Positions 7,579 to 10,353 of a stretch of 10,353 nucleotides of DNA are shown here, one piece after another. The stretch is taken from the NCBI GenBank assembly GCA_964575235.1, contig CAZNQG010000117.1, positions 1 through 10,353 on the forward strand. Direction: 5' to 3'. The first letter of the stretch is position 1. Each line of letters opens with the position of its first letter. Source of the stretch: SM23-62 sp964575235. Lineage in GTDB: Bacteria; Bacteroidota; Bacteroidia; Bacteroidales; SM23-62. A model generated the notes under the pieces. It made no database searches. It was not told the DNA's origin and saw only the letters and a program-made list of their open reading frames with translations. The position numbers and the translations under genes are program-made.

Positions 7579-9690
7579 CTACCAACCGCTCCATGCTTCC
7601 GATAGCACCATCGGGTATGCCTGCCGGATCTCTTTCTGCAGGGATGGGCCGAGCTCGGCATAGCCTGCCTTGTATCTCTTCTGTGCCATTTCCTCCCGGA
7701 ACCGGTAAATCACGGCGAACACCATGTCGACCGATTCGATATACTGCCCGTAAGGTATTTCCCGGTCGTATTCCAGGGATATGGCATATTTCCCTCCCTC
7801 GTTCTCCCGGATGAACCGCTCAAGCTTTTCATCCACTTCACGCGGAGTGGTATTCCGTTCGGACAGATCGACGACAAAGAGCCTTATCCCGTGCTTTTCC
7901 ACATCCTTTTTGTCCAGGTACACGGCATCCTGCGGGGGGAGAAGCCTGGGCAGGGCAACCGTATGATAAAGCAGGGGTGATACGGTATGCTCCGAACCAT
8001 GCGGAAATCCTGCATCCGCAAACTTCAATGCATCCATCTTTCTCATTGTCTCTTTGAGTTTGACGAGTTCCTCCATCGGCATGTTCCCGTCCACAAACAG
8101 CATTGCCGTCAGGTTTCCCGCATCCAGTTTGCTGTGCTTTTCCCGCTCCTTTTCAACCTCACCCGGAATGTCCGAAAGGCTAACCCGCTTTCCGTTGAAA
8201 TTCATGACCCTGCTTCCATCCTCTGCAAAACCGAGGCAGATCCGGTAGACCAGGTCCTGTTTTTCCAGGAGCCTGTACTGGGAGATTTCGGGCAGGCTGA
8301 TCTGCATGTCCTGCCTGCTTAGGAAAAGATCCAGTGTATTTCCCACATCCGTACGCTTGTACTGGCTGCAGCGCTTATTGTTCCACCAGATTGTCAGGAG
8401 ATCCCCGTCAAGCTCCGCTTTCAGGTAAATGCCCCCGGCTCCTTTCTGTTCTGAAAGGACGAGGGCAGATTTTTCCATCTTCCAGTAAAAAGTTTTGCTC
8501 AGTTCGGTCCCCTCCGCAAAGGAAAACCGGTCACCCGAAAACAAAAGCAGATCGCTGAAGGAATCCTTTCCCTGCTTCACCCACAGTCCGTCCAGGTCCG
8601 CCGCGCTCCTGCCGGCTGCAAGCACGGCCTTCATGTCCGTCAGGCTGTTGCCGGGTCCCTTGAGGGTGAAATCAGCAAACAAAAGGAATATAATGAGGGT
8701 AAATGGGATAACGAGCATGGCCTTAAGCTTTGCCGGCAATCCGGACCTTTTTTTTGTCATCATGGCTATTCGTTTTTTAATGGGATGAAGATTGAAATTA
8801 TTTACCAGCTCAACGGAGTGATATCCGATCAGCTGTTTTAAAAGAAGAGACTGGTAATCCGATGGCTCGAATCCCCTTTTCACGACCCATCGGTCGGCAA
8901 TGTATTCGTGTGTGGTTTTCAAGGCATTCCGCATCTGCCAGGCAATCGGGTTGAACCACTGGAACACGGCCAGGCCATGGGCGAAAAGATGATCGATCGA
9001 ATGCTTTTGCCGGATGTGGGCCTTCTCATGCTCCAGGACGTTCCGGAATTCTGCATCGTTCAGAAATTCCTGGTTGATATAAAGGAACCGGAAGAAGGAG
9101 AACGGGGCAATGTCCTCTTTCATCTCGACCATACGGAATCCTTCCTGCCGGCTGATCCCATGTTTCCTGGCCAGCAGGAACAAACGGACAACCAGGTAGA
9201 TGAACCTGGTGAAAAAGTACAGTACGCCCGCCGTATATATAAACAGGATGATCCTGGCAGCCGATAAACCTCTCCCGGAAAGGCGTTCTTCCGGGACGGA
9301 AAGCCCCCCGGAACCCGGCAGGACACCGCTGACGGCTTCTGCGGCCGGCATACCTGCACCTCGGGTCTCCCGGCTGATCTCATTATGGGGCGATGCACCG
9401 TACCAGTCCCCCGGTTCGATTCCAAAATCTGCATCGGTCATACGGATGAACTCCTGGTAATAATTCCTGAACTTGAGGATCCCGAGGGCAGGGCTTTCAA
9501 GGCTACCCCCCTGGCGTATGCTGAAATTCAGATGCAGCAGGGGAACCGAAAGGGCAAGAACGATGCTTCCGACCAGGAACAGGCGGTTGAAATTGAAATA
9601 CGTTTCCTTTCGAAGCAATAGCCAGTATGCCAGATAGAGCAAAGCCAGGCAGATCCCCGTTTCAAACAGGTATAGAATAAATCGGGCCAT
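7579..9690 (-). CDS. M56 (BlaR1-like) membrane metalloprotease sensor with tandem ExbD-like C-terminal domains
   Basis: Inner-membrane signalling protease of 703 aa, partner of the BlaI-like repressor encoded 17 bp upstream. Hydrophobic segments lie at about 2-24, 36-57, 146-175 and 323-343. The cytoplasmic zinc-protease loop between the third and fourth holds H221-E222-x-x-H225 and the downstream HEYIAD with Glu262 as third ligand, so it should be catalytic. The region after residue 343 faces outward and is not the penicillin-binding domain of BlaR1/MecR1. Residues about 364-447 look like a lipocalin-like beta-barrel (LDGLWVK start, many alternating strands). About 480-565 and 586-703 each resemble the periplasmic domain of ExbD/TolR: NGKRVSLSDIPGEV, then LFVDGNMPMEELVKL; and YAISLEYDREIPYGQYIESVD. 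The tail YAELGPSLQKEIRQAYP plus SEA resembles the end of Bacteroidota ExbD. Signal binding there should trigger the protease and inactivate BlaI. Ligand unknown. Confidence 0.9.
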   Translation of the reverse strand: MARFILYLFETGICLALLYLAYWLLLRKETYFNFNRLFLVGSIVLALSVPLLHLNFSIRQGGSLESPALGILKFRNYYQEFIRMTDADFGIEPGDWYGASPHNEISRETRGAGMPAAEAVSGVLPGSGGLSVPEERLSGRGLSAARIILFIYTAGVLYFFTRFIYLVVRLFLLARKHGISRQEGFRMVEMKEDIAPFSFFRFLYINQEFLNDAEFRNVLEHEKAHIRQKHSIDHLFAHGLAVFQWFNPIAWQMRNALKTTHEYIADRWVVKRGFEPSDYQSLLLKQLIGYHSVELVNNFNLHPIKKRIAMMTKKRSGLPAKLKAMLVIPFTLIIFLLFADFTLKGPGNSLTDMKAVLAAGRSAADLDGLWVKQGKDSFSDLLLFSGDRFSFAEGTELSKTFYWKMEKSALVLSEQKGAGGIYLKAELDGDLLTIWWNNKRCSQYKRTDVGNTLDLFLSRQDMQISLPEISQYRLLEKQDLVYRICLGFAEDGSRVMNFNGKRVSLSDIPGEVEKEREKHSKLDAGNLTAMLFVDGNMPMEELVKLKETMRKMDALKFADAGFPHGSEHTVSPLLYHTVALPRLLPPQDAVYLDKKDVEKHGIRLFVVDLSERNTTPREVDEKLERFIRENEGGKYAISLEYDREIPYGQYIESVDMVFAVIYRFREEMAQKRYKAGYAELGPSLQKEIRQAYPMVLSEAWSGW

Positions 9691-9707
9691 AATCAGGAAT
9701 CATTGCC

Positions 9708-10085
9708 TCATTTCTTTTTCCTTGCCTGCTTCAGTTCTTCAAGCATCTTCAATGCTTCTTCCAGTTCATTTACTTCCAGGTCCTTTTTCTCGGAGAAAAA
9801 ATGAACCACTTCACTCAGGGAATTGCCGAAGTAATTCTTCATCAGCCTGTTCATCTGCTCGCTCCGGTACTTCTCCCTGGTAATAAGAGGATAATACTGG
9901 TGGGATCCGCCATAGGATTTATACGAAACGATTTTCTTTTTCACAAGTACCCTTACAATCGTCGAGATGGTGTTATAAGGAGGCTTGGGGTCCGGAAAAT
10001 GTTCCTGGATATCCTTTATAAAGCCCTGGCCTATTTCCCACAGGATGCGCATGATCCTTTCTTCCGCCTTTGTCAGTGTTGCCAT
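9708..10085 (-). CDS. BlaI/MecI/CopY family transcriptional repressor
   Basis: Winged-helix repressor of 125 aa, full length for the family. The DNA-binding domain covers about residues 1-70, opening with the family signature LTKAEERIMRILWE. The recognition helix region is YNTISTIVRVLVKKK and the wing is YKSYGGSHQYYPL. The C-terminal half (about 72-125) is helical and charged and should dimerise the protein and carry the site that the partner protease inactivates. It precedes the M56 gene by 17 bp in the arrangement typical of BlaI-BlaR1 pairs. Start choice: the ATG at 10085 begins MATLTKAE, as expected. A TTG 30 nt upstream lies inside the -7 promoter box and so cannot be the start. It probably represses its own operon through the inverted repeats just upstream. 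Confidence 0.93.
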   Translation of the reverse strand: MATLTKAEERIMRILWEIGQGFIKDIQEHFPDPKPPYNTISTIVRVLVKKKIVSYKSYGGSHQYYPLITREKYRSEQMNRLMKNYFGNSLSEVVHFFSEKKDLEVNELEEALKMLEELKQARKKK

Positions 10086-10112
10086 CAGATCATCTTTTTG
10101 GACAGAACGATA

Positions 10113-10144
10113 CAAATATATAATTTATTTTTTAGTTCCACAAA
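10113..10144 (-). promoter_or_regulatory. Bacteroidota-type promoter of the blaI-M56 operon
   Basis: On the minus strand TTTG (10144-10141), a 20 nt spacer and TATATTTG (10120-10113) match the Bacteroidota sigma-ABfr consensus exactly in both boxes and in spacing. Transcription should start near 10106, giving a leader of about 20 nt before the blaI ATG at 10085. The -33 box is partly covered by an inverted repeat. Confidence 0.75.
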
Positions 10145-10159
10145 CTTATTTTTAAGTTT
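10142..10159. promoter_or_regulatory. Inverted repeat over the -33 box, candidate BlaI operator
   Basis: AAACTTA-TTTT-TAAGTTT is a perfect 7 bp inverted repeat around a 4-base centre. It overlaps three of the four bases of the -33 element of the blaI promoter. Autorepression by the adjacent BlaI-like protein is the natural reading. That is inferred from position, since operators vary across this family. Confidence 0.45.
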
Positions 10160-10169
10160 AATCAACTAC

Positions 10170-10186
10170 AAAGTAAATTTTACTTT
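10170..10186. promoter_or_regulatory. Second inverted repeat upstream of blaI, candidate operator
   Basis: AAAGTAAA-T-TTTACTTT is a perfect 8 bp inverted repeat about a single central base. Its centre lies about 27 bp upstream of the centre of the repeat over the -33 box. It may be a second repressor site, or an operator for a divergent or neighbouring gene. The AT-rich context makes some palindromes expected by chance, but this one is long and perfect. Confidence 0.4.
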
Positions 10187-10208
10187 TAGAAGGCAAGGCT
10201 GCAAGAGG

Positions 10209-10223
10209 GCACAAGGTTTGTGC
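10209..10223. repeat. Short hairpin GCACAA-GGT-TTGTGC
   Basis: A perfect 6 bp stem with a 3-base loop lies between the candidate operators and the possible gene end at the right edge. No T-run follows on either strand, so it is not a standard intrinsic terminator. It may be incidental. Confidence 0.25.
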
Positions 10224-10260
10224 TGAAGAAGAAATATGTGGTTTTGGGAAGGGTCCTGTA

Positions 10261-10353
10261 TCAGGATTTGTATCCCGTTTCCAGGGTATCCCATTCACGG
10301 CCTCCCCTGCTTATAAAAATAATGAGGAATATGGGATAGCCGCAATAAAATAC
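10261..10353 (-). CDS. Possible C-terminal end of a membrane protein gene (cut by the window)
   Basis: On the minus strand one frame is open from the right edge to a TGA at 10261-10263, giving 30 residues: a hydrophobic stretch (YPIFLIIFIS) then a polar tail (RGGREWDTLETGYKS). Codon choices (CTG, ACC, GAA, TAC, TCC) resemble those of the neighbouring genes. A transmembrane helix plus a short cytoplasmic tail would fit a membrane protein. The piece is too short to assign, and a chance open frame of this length is quite likely. Confidence 0.28.
   Translation of the reverse strand, partial: VFYCGYPIFLIIFISRGGREWDTLETGYKS

Noticed and set aside
5600..10085. A beta-lactam resistance island: BlaI + BlaR1-like protease + beta-lactamase-fold gene
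   Set aside because: The beta-lactamase-fold gene is on the other strand and coupled to an M23 peptidase. Its third motif is HGG, and the M56 protein has no penicillin-binding sensor domain.
10209..10223. GCACAA/TTGTGC hairpin as an intrinsic terminator
   Set aside because: The stem is only 6 bp and no T-run follows on either strand.
9801..10226. 141-codon plus-strand open frame over blaI and its promoter
   Set aside because: It is antisense to blaI and runs through the promoter and inverted repeats. The translation shows no family features.

Overview
The window reads as a stretch of a Bacteroidota chromosome of moderate-to-high GC, possibly Bacteroidales/Marinilabiliales-like; the rank is inference. 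The evidence is the protein families: a BlaI/M56 pair whose M56 partner ends in an ExbD-like tail, a DoxX gene followed by an anchored Gfo/Idh/MocA oxidoreductase, a DUF1080 protein and a modular beta-helix surface protein. Promoter-like sites also follow the Bacteroidota pattern (TTTG, about 20 nt, TAnnTTTG) rather than the sigma-70 pattern.

Layout, plus strand: (1) positions 1-1760, the 3' part of a secreted or surface beta-helix protein cut by the left edge; (2) 1786-2448, a HAD-IA sugar-phosphate phosphatase or mutase; (3) 2491-2961 and 2975-4558, a tight doxX-oxidoreductase pair; (4) 4628-5596 and 5600-6781, a membrane-anchored M23 peptidase and a serine beta-lactamase-fold hydrolase, 3 nt apart and behind a recognisable promoter. 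Minus strand, convergent with the above after a 9 bp gap: (5) 9708-10085 blaI-like repressor, 7579-9690 M56/BlaR1-like membrane protease, and 6791-7522 a secreted DUF1080 (3-keto-glycoside hydrolase family) protein with its own -7 element. The right edge may hold the last 30 codons of another minus-strand gene.

How the parts may work together: the BlaI/M56 pair forms a sense-and-derepress circuit. A textbook promoter lies in front of blaI, with one inverted repeat over its -33 box and a second one just upstream. The sensor has no penicillin-binding domain. Its extracytoplasmic part instead looks like a lipocalin-like barrel followed by two tandem ExbD/TolR-like domains, the last with the C-terminal signature I recall from Bacteroidota ExbD. 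This is the most unusual item here. Separately, the exported Gfo/Idh oxidoreductase and the DUF1080 protein are the two activities expected of a 3-keto-sugar route for breaking glycosides, although they lie in different transcription units. The M23/serine-hydrolase pair suggests envelope or peptidoglycan work. No RNA genes, CRISPR arrays, insertion sequences or convincing intrinsic terminators were seen. No gene-free stretch exceeds 300 bases.
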